Source: Aldehydirespirator sp963667505
GTDB lineage: Bacteria; Actinomycetota; Acidimicrobiia; Acidimicrobiales; Aldehydirespiratoraceae
Assembly (NCBI GenBank): GCA_963667505.2
Contig: OY763490.2
Span: 1,178,001-1,242,000 of the forward strand
Length of the DNA stretch: 64,000 bases
Direction of reading: 5' to 3'
Shown in pieces: positions 17,390 through 26,979 of this stretch (position 1 is the first letter of the stretch; the number at the start of each line of letters is the position of its first letter). Both the position numbers and the translations under genes were made by a program. The notes under the pieces were generated by a model. That model did not search any database, was not told the origin of the DNA, and saw nothing but the letters and a program-made list of their open reading frames with translations.

Positions 17390-18852
17390 TGCTGCTGGGA
17401 GAGCTGGCCCGCCTGCTGGACGCCCGCATGGTCGCGGCGGGCGACACCGGCGAATCCGCGAGTGGTTCCTGCCAGGATCCCGGCGACGTGGCCGTGAACG
17501 ATGTGGAGCACGACAGCCGCCGGGTCGGGCCCGGCACCCTGTTCGCGTGCATTCCCGGCCGGGTCACCGACGGCCACCGCTTCGCCGGCGCGGCCGCGGC
17601 GGCCGGAGCGGTGGCCCTGCTGGCCGAGCGCCCCGTCCGGACCGAACTGCCCGTGATCGCGGTGCAGTCGGTGCGCCGTGCAGTCGGCACCGCCGCAGCC
17701 GCGGTGCACGGCAACCCCTGCGAGCATCTCCAACTAGTCGGGGTGACCGGCACCAACGGAAAGACCACCACGGTGCGCCTGCTGGCGGGGCTGCTCGCCC
17801 GAGTCGGCAGCGACGTGGCGGAGATCGGGACTCTGACCGGCAGGCTCACAACGCCGGAAGCCACCGACCTGCAGCGGACCCTGGCCGGCGCGGCGCGCCG
17901 GGGGGCCGGCGCGGCCGTCATGGAGGCGTCGTCACACGGGCTGGCACAGCATCGTCTGAACGGATGCAGGTTCCGGGTGGCCGCCTTTACCAACCTCGGC
18001 CACGACCACCTCGACTTCCACGGATCCGTGGAGGACTACTTCGAGGCCAAGGCCCGTCTGTTCAGCCGCGATCTGACCGAGCAGGCGGTCATAGACGTCA
18101 CCAGCGGGTGGGGACGCCGCTTGGCCCTCCTCGCCGCGCCGGACCTGCCGGTGACCGAGGTCGATCGGTCTGCGGTCGAGACCATCGCCGCCGACGCCGT
18201 TTCCAACCGCTTCCGCTGGAGAGGCCAAACCGTGAACCTGCGGATGGGCGGGTCGTTCAACCAGGCCAACGCTGTGCTCGCAGCGGAGACGGCTGTGGCG
18301 CTGGGGCTGACTCCGGCCGAGGCTGCCGAGAGACTGTCGGCCGCCGCTCCCGTGCCGGGGCGCTTCGAAGCGGTCGACGCCGGCCAGGACTTCGCCGTGC
18401 TCGTCGACTACGCCCACACCCCCGACGGCCTGGCTGCGGCGCTGCGAGCAGCCCGGGCTGTGACCGGCGGCCAGCTGACCGTGGTCTTCGGAGCGGGCGG
18501 CGAGCGCGATCCGAGCAAGCGTCCCGTAATGGGCGCGGTTGCCGAAGAGTTGGCCGATCGTGTGATCCTGACGAGCGACAACCCCCGCAGGGAGGACCCG
18601 GCTCGCATCATCGACGAGGTCGCCGCCGGCATGAGCCGACCTCCGGCGCGGCGCGAGCCGGACAGGCGTCGAGGCCTGCGCTGTGCGCTGGCCGCAGCCG
18701 GCCCCGGTGACACCGTGGTGATCGCGGGCAAGGGCCACGAGACCAGCCAGACGGTGGGCGACCGGGTGCTGAGCTTCGACGACCGCATCGTGGCGACCGA
18801 GGAGCTCGAGCGCCTCGCGGGCCGCCCCCAGCCGAGCGGAGTCGCCCGATGA
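17386..18852 (+). CDS. murE: UDP-MurNAc-tripeptide synthetase MurE (meso-DAP adding)
   Basis: 488 residues. P-loop 'TGTNGKTTT' at 121-129, carbamylated-type Lys222 in 'YFEAKARLF', and the 'DNPR' motif (398-401) that is diagnostic for adding meso-diaminopimelate. A cytosolic ATP-dependent ligase that adds the third residue of the stem peptide. Starts inside the ftsI stop (ATGA), and its own stop overlaps mraY; the usual murF is absent between them. Confidence 0.94.
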   Translation: MMLLGELARLLDARMVAAGDTGESASGSCQDPGDVAVNDVEHDSRRVGPGTLFACIPGRVTDGHRFAGAAAAAGAVALLAERPVRTELPVIAVQSVRRAVGTAAAAVHGNPCEHLQLVGVTGTNGKTTTVRLLAGLLARVGSDVAEIGTLTGRLTTPEATDLQRTLAGAARRGAGAAVMEASSHGLAQHRLNGCRFRVAAFTNLGHDHLDFHGSVEDYFEAKARLFSRDLTEQAVIDVTSGWGRRLALLAAPDLPVTEVDRSAVETIAADAVSNRFRWRGQTVNLRMGGSFNQANAVLAAETAVALGLTPAEAAERLSAAAPVPGRFEAVDAGQDFAVLVDYAHTPDGLAAALRAARAVTGGQLTVVFGAGGERDPSKRPVMGAVAEELADRVILTSDNPRREDPARIIDEVAAGMSRPPARREPDRRRGLRCALAAAGPGDTVVIAGKGHETSQTVGDRVLSFDDRIVATEELERLAGRPQPSGVAR

Positions 18853-19901
18853 TCCGCCTGCTGCTCGCCGCCAGCATCGCCATGCTCGTGTCGTTGGTGG
18901 GCTGCTGGCTCCTGATCCGCGTGCTGGTCCGTTACCGCATCGGTCAGCCCATCCGTGACGACGGCCCCGAGGGACATCGGGTCAAGGCGGGCACGCCCAC
19001 CATGGGCGGCATCGCGGTGGTGTTCGCCGCCGTCACCGGATACGTGGTCAGCGACGTGTTCGGCGGCATCTACACCCGCACGGGCATCATCGTGATGCTC
19101 ACGATCGCGGCCGGAGGCGCCGTCGGCCTGCTCGACGATTGGATCAAGGTGGTCGCGGCCCGGAACCTCGGCCTCAACAAGCGGACGAAGATCGTCGGTC
19201 TGCTGGCCGTGGGCAGCGCCTTCGCCTGGGCCATGACCGAGTTCACGTCGGCGCACACGACCGTGTCGTTCACCCGCTTCGACAGTCCGGGACTGGAACT
19301 GGGAAGGTTCGGCTGGTCGGTCTGGGCGATCCTGCTGATCCTGGCCACCACCAACGCGGTGAACCTCACCGACGGGCTGGACGGACTGGCCGCCGGAGCC
19401 AGCGGGGTCGGGTACGCGGCGTTCATGATCATCGGCTTCTGGCAGTTCGACCACTACGACTCCTACCGGGTGCCCCATGCCTTGGACCTGGCCGTCGTCA
19501 GCGCGGCCATGGTGGGCGCGATCATCGGGTTCCTGTGGTGGAACGCGGCCCCGGCGAGGATCTTCATGGGCGACACCGGCTCGCTGGCGCTGGGCAGCGG
19601 CCTGGCCGCGCTCGCCCTGGCCACCCACACGCAACTCCTCCTGCCGATAATCGGCGGCCTGTTCGTCATCGAGACCCTCTCGGTGATCCTGCAGATCGTC
19701 TCGTTCCGAGGCTTCGGCCGCCGCCTGTTCCGAATGGCGCCGCTGCACCATCATTTCGAACTTCGGGGCTGGCCCGAGACGACCGTCATAGTCCGGCTCT
19801 GGATCCTGTCGGGCCTCAGCACCGGCGTGGGTCTCGGACTCTTCTACGGCGACGCGGTGAGCCAGGGCATCGTCGACTCGATCTCGAGGCTCACGCCATG
19901 A
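18849..19901 (+). CDS. mraY: Phospho-N-acetylmuramoyl-pentapeptide transferase MraY
   Basis: 350 residues, about ten TM helices. The family motifs are seen: 'HRVKAGTPTMGG' near 39, 'LLDDWIKV' (catalytic Asp pair), 'NAVNLTDGLDGLAAG' near 175, and 'APLHHHFELRGW' near 297. It forms lipid I on the inner face of the membrane from UDP-MurNAc-pentapeptide and undecaprenyl phosphate. Joined to murE and murD by 4-base overlaps. Confidence 0.95.
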   Translation: MIRLLLAASIAMLVSLVGCWLLIRVLVRYRIGQPIRDDGPEGHRVKAGTPTMGGIAVVFAAVTGYVVSDVFGGIYTRTGIIVMLTIAAGGAVGLLDDWIKVVAARNLGLNKRTKIVGLLAVGSAFAWAMTEFTSAHTTVSFTRFDSPGLELGRFGWSVWAILLILATTNAVNLTDGLDGLAAGASGVGYAAFMIIGFWQFDHYDSYRVPHALDLAVVSAAMVGAIIGFLWWNAAPARIFMGDTGSLALGSGLAALALATHTQLLLPIIGGLFVIETLSVILQIVSFRGFGRRLFRMAPLHHHFELRGWPETTVIVRLWILSGLSTGVGLGLFYGDAVSQGIVDSISRLTP

Positions 19902-21286
19902 CCGCGCCGGACAGGGCCGCACAGGACAGGACCCGGCGACCGCAGGTTCCGGAGTCCGTGCTGCTCGCCGGCTTCGGCGCCGCCAACCGCGCCGTCGCCG
20001 AGGCCCTCGCTGCCAGGTCGCACCGCGTCGTCGCATTCGACGACCGCCGCAGCGACGAAGCCGCCGCCGCGGCGCACGCCGCGGGCGTGGAACTGGAGTT
20101 CGCACCGGCCGGACCGCGCCTCGCGCAGCTCGTCCGGAACGCGGGCGTCGTGATCCCGACTCCCGGCCTGCCCGAGGGTCACGACGTTCTGGCCGAGGCC
20201 CGGGCTCGCGGGGTGCCCACGGCCGGGGAGTTCGACTTGGCTGCCGCGTGGGACTGCCGGCCGATCGCCGCAGTGACGGGCACCAGCGGCAAGACGACAA
20301 CGACGGAGATGGTCGTGGCCGCGCTCGAAGCGTCCGGCGTGGCCGCCTTGGCGTCAGGGAACAACGACCTCCCGCTGGTAGCGGCGCTCGATCGGACCGA
20401 AGTGGAGGTGTTCGTCGTTGAGGCGTCGTCGTTCCGGTTGGCTCACAGCTGGAGCTTCGCGCCTCGTGCCGCGTGCTGGCTCAACTTCGCGCCCGACCAC
20501 TTGGACGTGCACGCGAGCCTGAGGTCGTACGAGGACGCCAAGTCCCGCATATGGAGCTGCCTGCCGGTGGACGCCACCGCGGTCGCCAACCGCTCCGACG
20601 ACACCGTGATGAGCCGAGTCCGTCCCGACCGCAGCGTCTGGACGTTCGCGGCGCGGGGCCCCGCGGACTGGCGCGTGTCCGAGGGCATGCTCGTCGGTCC
20701 CTACGGCCCAGTCGTCGGCGTGGCGGAGATGCATCGAGCCATGCCCCACGACATCGCCAATGCTCTGGCCGCGGCGGCCACCGCGACGGCCGTGGGCGCC
20801 ACGCCCGACGGGATCAGGGCGGCCTTCCGCGAGTTCGAGCCGGGAGCGCACCGGCTTCAGTGGGTCGGCTCATTCGACGGCGTCGACTATTACGACGACT
20901 CGAAGGCCACGACGCCCCATGCTGCCGTGGCCGCGCTGAACGGCTTCGAGGCCGCGGTGCTGATCGCGGGCGGACAGAACAAGGGCATCGACCTGCGCGA
21001 ACTGCTCGAGGGCGTGGATCACGTCCATGCGGTGGTGGCCATCGGCGAGGCCGCGGATGAGGTCTCAGCAGTCTTCAGGGGTCGGCGCCCCGTGCGCAGA
21101 GCCGCCGACATGGGCGAAGCGGTGCGCGCGGCCTCCTGCCTCGCCGAGCCGGGCATGGCCGTGCTGCTGTCGCCCGCGTGCGCTTCCTTCGACGCCTACC
21201 GCGGCTATGCGGAGCGCGGCGACCATTTCTCCCGGATCGTGGCGGAAGTCGCGAGCGGGCCGTCGGGGAGGCCCGCGGGCCGATGA
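19898..21286 (+). CDS. murD: UDP-MurNAc-L-alanine:D-glutamate ligase MurD
   Basis: 462 residues from the ATG overlapping the mraY stop; the frame is open upstream but unrelated. Rossmann-like start 'VLLAGFGAANRAVAEAL', P-loop 'GTSGKTTTT' (128-136), 'NFAPDHLDVH' and 'YDDSKATTPHA' in the central and C-terminal domains. Adds D-Glu to UDP-MurNAc-L-Ala in the cytosol. The P-loop has Ser where Asn is usual, a tolerated variant. Confidence 0.93.
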   Translation: MTAPDRAAQDRTRRPQVPESVLLAGFGAANRAVAEALAARSHRVVAFDDRRSDEAAAAAHAAGVELEFAPAGPRLAQLVRNAGVVIPTPGLPEGHDVLAEARARGVPTAGEFDLAAAWDCRPIAAVTGTSGKTTTTEMVVAALEASGVAALASGNNDLPLVAALDRTEVEVFVVEASSFRLAHSWSFAPRAACWLNFAPDHLDVHASLRSYEDAKSRIWSCLPVDATAVANRSDDTVMSRVRPDRSVWTFAARGPADWRVSEGMLVGPYGPVVGVAEMHRAMPHDIANALAAAATATAVGATPDGIRAAFREFEPGAHRLQWVGSFDGVDYYDDSKATTPHAAVAALNGFEAAVLIAGGQNKGIDLRELLEGVDHVHAVVAIGEAADEVSAVFRGRRPVRRAADMGEAVRAASCLAEPGMAVLLSPACASFDAYRGYAERGDHFSRIVAEVASGPSGRPAGR

Positions 21287-22479
21287 CGGTGGCGGAGCGC
21301 TCGGCCTCGTCGGCGTCGACGCGCGCGGCCGGCCCACCGGCGTCGGGCCAGGCTCCACCGACCCACCGTGGCCCGCGGCATCCGGTCGGACACCGCACCG
21401 GCCTGTTCGTTGCTTTGCTGGCGATCGTGACCGTCCTCGTCCTGCTGGGCGTGGTCATGGGCCTCTCGGCCACCGCGGCGCCGAGCCTGGCCAGCAGCCA
21501 GTCCGCCTGGACGATGTTCAGGAGCCAGGGCCTGTGGGTCGCGGCCGGCAGCGTCGTGATGCTGGTGCTGCTTCGAGTGGACTACCACTACTGGCGGAAG
21601 CTGGCGCCAGCCGCACTGGGGCTGGCGGTGCTGCTGCTGGTGCTCACCCTGCTGCCGAGCTGGGGAATCTCGATCAACGGGGCTCGTCGCTGGCTCGGCA
21701 TCGGCCCGCTGTCGTTCCAGCCCTCCGAAGCAGCCAAGCTCCCGTTCGTCATCTACGTGGCCGCGATGCTGTCGAAGCCGTCGCGACCGATTGAGGACTC
21801 TCGCGCCACTCTGCATCCCGTGATCCTGCTGACGTCGGCGTTCGTCGGGCTGCACATGCTTCAGCCGCACTTGGGCGCCAGCGTCCTGATCGTCGGCGTG
21901 GCCATGTCGATGCTGTTCTTGGCGGGGGCCTCCCTGCCTCGCCTGGTATTGGTGAGCGCGGCGGCCGCGGGCTCGGCGCTGCTGATCATCGCAGTCACGC
22001 CATGGCGCAGGGCCCGGCTGAACGCGTACTTCGACCCGTGGTCCGATCCCATGGACTCGGCCTACCAGTCGCTTCGGTCGCTTCACGCCCTGGCGTCGGG
22101 CGGGATCACCGGAGTGGGCCTCGGGTCGGGCCGCTCAAAATGGGGCTTCCTGCCGGACGCCCACACAGACTTCATCTTCGCCGTGATAGGCGAGGAACTA
22201 GGGATGGTGGGAACCTTGTTCGTGGTGCTGGGCTTCGTCGCCTTGGCCGCGGTGGGACTGTGCGTCGCCCTGCGGGCCCCCGATCGATTCGGGATGCTGC
22301 TGGCCGTCGGCATCACCGCCTGGATCGTGCTGCAGGCCGCGCTGAACATCGGGGCGGTGCTCGGCGCCTTCCCGGTGGTGGGGATAACGCTGCCACTGCT
22401 GTCGTTCGGCGGTAGTTCGGTGGTGTCGACGCTCGCAGCCGTGGGAGTGCTGCTGAACGTGGCGAGGCAGACCCGGTGA
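21283..22479 (+). CDS. ftsW: Septal peptidoglycan glycosyltransferase FtsW (SEDS)
   Basis: 398 residues with about ten TM helices after a Pro/Arg-rich cytosolic start. SEDS motifs: 'GARRWLGIGPLSFQPSEAAK' near residue 127, 'PDAHTDFIFAVIGEELG' near 295, and 'PLLSFGGSS' near the end. It polymerises lipid II with FtsI at the septum. Position between murD and murG is standard. Start overlaps murD stop. Confidence 0.94.
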   Translation: MTVAERSASSASTRAAGPPASGQAPPTHRGPRHPVGHRTGLFVALLAIVTVLVLLGVVMGLSATAAPSLASSQSAWTMFRSQGLWVAAGSVVMLVLLRVDYHYWRKLAPAALGLAVLLLVLTLLPSWGISINGARRWLGIGPLSFQPSEAAKLPFVIYVAAMLSKPSRPIEDSRATLHPVILLTSAFVGLHMLQPHLGASVLIVGVAMSMLFLAGASLPRLVLVSAAAAGSALLIIAVTPWRRARLNAYFDPWSDPMDSAYQSLRSLHALASGGITGVGLGSGRSKWGFLPDAHTDFIFAVIGEELGMVGTLFVVLGFVALAAVGLCVALRAPDRFGMLLAVGITAWIVLQAALNIGAVLGAFPVVGITLPLLSFGGSSVVSTLAAVGVLLNVARQTR

Positions 22480-23639
22480 GAGTCGCGCGCGGCCGCGACC
22501 AGGCCTCTTCGACTTGGGCCGTGATAGCCGGGGGCGGGACGGCGGGCCATGTCCTGCCCGGACTCTGCATCGCCGCCGAGATCGTCGGCCGCGGCACCCC
22601 GGCCGAGTCGGTCCACTTCGTCGGCAGCGCCCGCGGCGCGGAGACCAGTCTGGTGGGCGAGGAGGGATTCGGCCTCACCGCGCTGGGGGGCAGGGGGCTG
22701 CAGCGCCGACTGGCTGTCTCCAACCTCGTGGCCGCGGCCGGCCTGGCCAAGGCCTTCCTTCAGGCGCTGGCGCTGCTCCGGCGGCGCCGCCCGGCGGTGG
22801 TGATCGGTATGGGAGGCTACGCGTCGGTGGCCTGCGGGTCGGCTGCGGCGGTCTTGAGGATCCCGCTGGTGATCGCCGAGCAGAACGCGGTGCCGGGGCT
22901 GGCCAACCGGCTGCTGAGCCGCTTCGCGAGGATCTCGGCCACTGCCTTCCAAGCCACCGATCTCAGACGAGCCCGCTGGACCGGCAACCCGGTGCGTTCC
23001 GAGGTCCTGGCCGTGGACCGGGCCGCGGGAAGGCATGCCGCCCGAGTCGCCCTCGGAGTGCCCGCTGGGCGCCGCATGGTGGCCGTCTTCGGCGGGTCGC
23101 TCGGCGCGCGCCGGATCAACGACAGCGTCACCGCAGCCCTCGGCGTCTGGGGCGACCGCGGCGACCTCCATGTGCGCCACATCGCGGGACGACGCGACTA
23201 CCCGGACCTCGCGGCCGCCGATACGACGGCCGACGAGTCCGCCTACCGCCTGGTCGCCTACGAGGACGACATGGCGACGGTGTACGCGGCTGCCGACCTG
23301 GTCGTGAGCCGGGCCGGGGCCACCACCGTGGCCGAACTGGCCGCGGTGGGCGCGCCCGCCGTGCTGGTGCCCCTGCCGGGCGCGCCCGGCGACCATCAGA
23401 CGGCCAACGCCCGCAGGCTCGCCGACGCCGGAGCGGCGGTCATAGTGGACGACGCCGCCCTGGACGGCGAGCGCCTGGCCGCGGAGGTGGACGCACTGCT
23501 CGAAGACCCGGACCGGCTGCTCGCCATGAGCCGGGCTGGCGCCGCCCTGGCCAGGCCCGACGCCGCCCGGGCCATCGTCGATCTGGCGCTCCGGGCCGCC
23601 CGACGGCCCTTGCCTGAACGCGAGGAGGCCGTCGCGTGA
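22476..23639 (+). CDS. murG: UDP-GlcNAc:lipid I N-acetylglucosaminyltransferase MurG
   Basis: 387 residues from a GTG. 'IAGGGTAGHVLPG' at about 17-29 binds the lipid carrier phosphate, 'GMGGYASVACG' is the second glycine-rich loop, and 'FGGSLGARRIN' with 'SRAGATTVAEL' form the UDP-GlcNAc site. Membrane-associated on the cytosolic side; makes lipid II. Overlaps ftsW and murC by 4 bases each. Confidence 0.95.
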   Translation: MRVARGRDQASSTWAVIAGGGTAGHVLPGLCIAAEIVGRGTPAESVHFVGSARGAETSLVGEEGFGLTALGGRGLQRRLAVSNLVAAAGLAKAFLQALALLRRRRPAVVIGMGGYASVACGSAAAVLRIPLVIAEQNAVPGLANRLLSRFARISATAFQATDLRRARWTGNPVRSEVLAVDRAAGRHAARVALGVPAGRRMVAVFGGSLGARRINDSVTAALGVWGDRGDLHVRHIAGRRDYPDLAAADTTADESAYRLVAYEDDMATVYAAADLVVSRAGATTVAELAAVGAPAVLVPLPGAPGDHQTANARRLADAGAAVIVDDAALDGERLAAEVDALLEDPDRLLAMSRAGAALARPDAARAIVDLALRAARRPLPEREEAVA

Positions 23640-25051
23640 CCGGCCTCGACCTCTCGGCGCCGACCAGCTTCCACATCGTGGGCGCCGGCGGTGCGGGCAT
23701 GGGCGCCATCGCCTCGGTGCTGCGCTCGATGGGCCACCGGGTCACGGGCTCGGATCTGCGCGACGGCCCGGTGGTCGCCCGACTCCGAGCCGAGGGTGTT
23801 CCCGTCGCGATCGGCCACGATCCGGACAATCTGGGCGACGCCGACTACCTGGCCATCTCGTCGGCCATCACCGACAGCAATCCGGAGGTCAAGGCCGCGA
23901 CGGCCCGGGGGGTCCCGGTACTGCGCCGACGCGACATCCTTCCGGCGGTGGCCGCCAGCCGCCGCACGATCGCGGTTGGGGGCACCCACGGCAAGACCAC
24001 CACCACGTCAATGCTGGCGCTGGTGCTGGTGGAGGCCGGGATGAGGCCGTCGTTCGTCATCGGCGGCGACGTCAACGAGATCGGCACCGGAGCGGTCTGG
24101 GACCAGGGCGCATGGTTCGTGGTCGAGGCCGACGAGAGCGACCGCACCTTCCTCTCGCTGACCGCGGACTTGGCCCTGGTCACCAATGTCGAACCAGACC
24201 ATCTCGAGAGCTACGGGGGATCCGCGGCCGCGCTGACGGAGGCTTTCGGCCAGTTCCTGGCCGGCGCCGGCCGCAAGCTGGTGTGCGCCGACGACCCCGG
24301 GGCGGCCCGCCTCGGCGCGGCGGCCGGCGCGGTCACCTTCGGAACCGGGGCCGAGGCCGACTACCGGATGACCGACCTCTCGCTGGAGATGCCGTCGGCC
24401 TCCTTCGACCTCTGGCACGGGGAGCACAGACTGGGCCGCATCGAGCTGCCCACCCCGGGCCTCCACAACGCCCTCAACGCAGCCGCCGCGACAGTGGCGG
24501 GGCTGCTCGCAGGGGCGTCGTTCCAGGACGCTGCGAGCGCCTTGGCCCGTTTCGGCGGCGTGGCCCGACGGTTCGAGTTCCGCGGCGATGCGGCCGGGGT
24601 CACCTTTGTCGACGACTACGCCCACCTGCCCAGCGAAGTCTCGGCCGCGCTGGCGGCAGCCCGCACCGGGGACTGGCGACGGGTCGTATGCGTATTCCAG
24701 CCTCACCGCTACAGCCGGACTGCCGCGGTAGGCGCCGACTTCGCGGACTCTTTCGGACAGGCGGATCACCTAGTGATCACCGGGATCTACCCCTCGGGAG
24801 AGTCTCCGACGCCCGGCGTCACCAGCAAGATCATCCTCGACGCCGTGCTCGATGCCCATCCGTCGGCGTCGGTCGCCTGGCTGCCGAGGCTCGACGACGT
24901 GGCCCGCTGGCTGGAGAGCCGGCTCCGGCCCGGCGATCTGTGCCTGACGCTCGGGGCGGGCGATCTGACGTCGGTTCCCGACCTGGTCATCGAGCGCCTC
25001 GAGGCCCGCTCGCGCCGCGATGGGCCGACGTCCGTTGGAGCAGAACTGTGA
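23636..25051 (+). CDS. murC: UDP-MurNAc:L-alanine ligase MurC
   Basis: 471 residues from a GTG. 'HIVGAGGAGMGAIA' N-terminal nucleotide fold, P-loop 'GGTHGKTTTT' (115-124), 'VEADESDRTF' and 'NVEPDHLE' of the central domain, and 'FQPHRYSRT' in the C-terminal domain. Adds the first amino acid to UDP-MurNAc. Stop overlaps the murB GTG. Confidence 0.95.
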   Translation: MTGLDLSAPTSFHIVGAGGAGMGAIASVLRSMGHRVTGSDLRDGPVVARLRAEGVPVAIGHDPDNLGDADYLAISSAITDSNPEVKAATARGVPVLRRRDILPAVAASRRTIAVGGTHGKTTTTSMLALVLVEAGMRPSFVIGGDVNEIGTGAVWDQGAWFVVEADESDRTFLSLTADLALVTNVEPDHLESYGGSAAALTEAFGQFLAGAGRKLVCADDPGAARLGAAAGAVTFGTGAEADYRMTDLSLEMPSASFDLWHGEHRLGRIELPTPGLHNALNAAAATVAGLLAGASFQDAASALARFGGVARRFEFRGDAAGVTFVDDYAHLPSEVSAALAAARTGDWRRVVCVFQPHRYSRTAAVGADFADSFGQADHLVITGIYPSGESPTPGVTSKIILDAVLDAHPSASVAWLPRLDDVARWLESRLRPGDLCLTLGAGDLTSVPDLVIERLEARSRRDGPTSVGAEL

Positions 25052-26004
25052 TCGCGGCCCCGCCCGGGCTGATCGCGGAGCTCGACCGGCGCCTGGCGGA
25101 GTCGGCGCTGGGGCCCGCGATCCGGCGCGACCACTGCTTGGCCGGCCACACCACCTACCGCGTCGGCGGCCCGGCCAGGCTGTTCGTGACGGTCCGGGAC
25201 CTTCCCGACCTAGAGACCCTCTCCTCCGTGGTCGCGTCGGCGGGGAGCGACTCGCCTCCGCCGGTGCTCGTGGTCGGCCGAGGATCCAACCTCCTGGTCG
25301 CGGACCGCGGGTTCGAGGGACTGGCCGTCGCGCTGGGCGCCGGGCTGGGCAGGTTCGAGATCCTCGGCGACACCGTCGTCGCCGGCGGTGCGGCGCTGCT
25401 GCCGGTGATGGCCCGATCGACCGCCGAGGCCGGGCTGGCCGGATTCGAATGGGCCGTGGGCGTGCCCGGGACCGTCGGCGGGGCCGTGCGCATGAACGCG
25501 GGCGGCCACGGCGCCGACATCCGGGCCTCGCTCGTCGAGGCGGCGGTGGTCGACCTGCACCGGGGCGGCACCGTCTCGATGGCCGCGCGAGAGCTCCGCC
25601 TGGGATACCGCGCCAGCGCCGTCGGTCCCCATCAGGTAGTCGCCTCGGCGACTCTGCAGCTCGAGAACGGCAATGCCGACCGGTCACGGGCCGAGGTGGC
25701 CGAGATCGTCCGATGGCGCCGCGCCAACCAGCCGGGCGGGCGCAACGCCGGGTCGGTGTTCACCAACCCCGCCAAGGACGCGGCCGGCGCTCTGATCGAA
25801 GCCGTCGGGGCCAAGGGTCTGCGGATCGGATCGGCCGAAGTCTCGCCCAAGCACGCCAACTTCATCCAGGCCGACGAGGGCGGGCGGGCGTCCGACATCG
25901 TGCAGGTGATGCGGGAGGTGCGACGCAGAGTAAGGGCGGACCGAGGAGTCGACCTTCAGGTGGAGACGCGTCTAGTGGGCTTCGAGCCTTCGGAGCTGCC
26001 ATGA
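25048..26004 (+). CDS. murB: UDP-N-acetylenolpyruvoylglucosamine reductase MurB
   Basis: 318 residues from a GTG inside the murC stop; the frame is open upstream but lacks similarity. FAD-binding motifs 'TTYRVGGPA' (35-43), 'VVGRGSNLLV' (75-84) and 'GVPGTVGGAVRMNAGGHG' (138-155). Catalytic Ser236 in 'NAGSVFTNP', and 'PKHANFIQ' near the end. Reduces the enolpyruvyl group to form UDP-MurNAc. murC-murB-ftsQ order is normal for the phylum. Confidence 0.94.
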   Translation: MIAAPPGLIAELDRRLAESALGPAIRRDHCLAGHTTYRVGGPARLFVTVRDLPDLETLSSVVASAGSDSPPPVLVVGRGSNLLVADRGFEGLAVALGAGLGRFEILGDTVVAGGAALLPVMARSTAEAGLAGFEWAVGVPGTVGGAVRMNAGGHGADIRASLVEAAVVDLHRGGTVSMAARELRLGYRASAVGPHQVVASATLQLENGNADRSRAEVAEIVRWRRANQPGGRNAGSVFTNPAKDAAGALIEAVGAKGLRIGSAEVSPKHANFIQADEGGRASDIVQVMREVRRRVRADRGVDLQVETRLVGFEPSELP

Positions 26005-26789
26005 CCGCGGCGACCGCGGCCATCGACCCGAGGATGAGGGCCCGCCGGATCGCGGTGCTGCGCGAGCGGGGCCGCCGGCGTCTGCGGATAGTGGTCGCGC
26101 TGGCCGGGGTGCTGCTCGCCGGAGCGGCCGCGTGGGGGGCGAGCCTGACTCCGTTGGCCGATGTCGACCGGATCTCAGTCACGGGCGTGGACGCCGTCCG
26201 GGTGGCCGAAGTCCTCGGCAGTTCACGTCTCGAGACGGGCCTGCCCATGCTCTTCCTGGACGTCGACGAGGCTGAGAAATCAGTGGCCGCGCTGCCGTGG
26301 GTCAAGTCGGCCCGGATTCGGCGCGACTGGCCCGCCAGCGTGCACATCGAGGTTGTCCCCCGGGTGCCGGTCGCAGTCGTCCCCGCCGGCTATCGCCGCG
26401 AAGCACTGGTCGACGCCAGCGCATACGCGGTCGCCTGGAGGCCGGCTCTAGCGGAGACGTCCGACAGCAGTCTTCCCCATCTCTCGGTTCCGTTCCTCGG
26501 GAGCCTGGGCGGCATCCACACCGAGGCGGACGCGCCCCTGACGGTAGCCGAGGCCCTGCCGGCCGACCTGCTGGCCTGGGTGAGGACCGTCACTGTGGAG
26601 CCCGATGGTGCGGGACTGGGGCTCGATCTGCACGGCGGCGCGGCTGTGATCCTGGGCGCGCCCACACATCTGAGAGACAAGATGAGCGCGGTCCGCGCCG
26701 TGCTGGCCGGAACGGACTTGGAGTGTGTTACCGAGATAGACGTCACCATGCCCGACATCGTCACCGTCGCCCGTCATCCGTGGTGCTGA
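26001..26789 (+). CDS. ftsQ: Cell division protein FtsQ
   Basis: 262 residues. Basic cytosolic tail, TM helix about 31-50, POTRA domain from 'LADVDRISVTGVDAVRVAEV' (about 52-120) and the FtsQ/DivIB beta domain after it. It connects FtsL/FtsB to the divisome outside the membrane. Last of the run of overlapping genes; 190 bases follow before ftsZ. Confidence 0.9.
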   Translation: MTAATAAIDPRMRARRIAVLRERGRRRLRIVVALAGVLLAGAAAWGASLTPLADVDRISVTGVDAVRVAEVLGSSRLETGLPMLFLDVDEAEKSVAALPWVKSARIRRDWPASVHIEVVPRVPVAVVPAGYRREALVDASAYAVAWRPALAETSDSSLPHLSVPFLGSLGGIHTEADAPLTVAEALPADLLAWVRTVTVEPDGAGLGLDLHGGAAVILGAPTHLRDKMSAVRAVLAGTDLECVTEIDVTMPDIVTVARHPWC

Positions 26790-26979
26790 GCGCGCCCGAC
26801 CGGCAGCCCTCGACGGCTCGGAAGCGGGCAGGCGCGTCTCGCCGGAGCGGCGAGCGTCCATCGGACCCGCGGCCCGGCTCCGCCAACCCGGCGCTGTCAT
26901 CGGATACCGTCGTCAGCGCAATTCGCGGTTCGACCGGCAGCCGCCAGCATCCATCGTACGCTCAGGGGAGGTTGACGCC

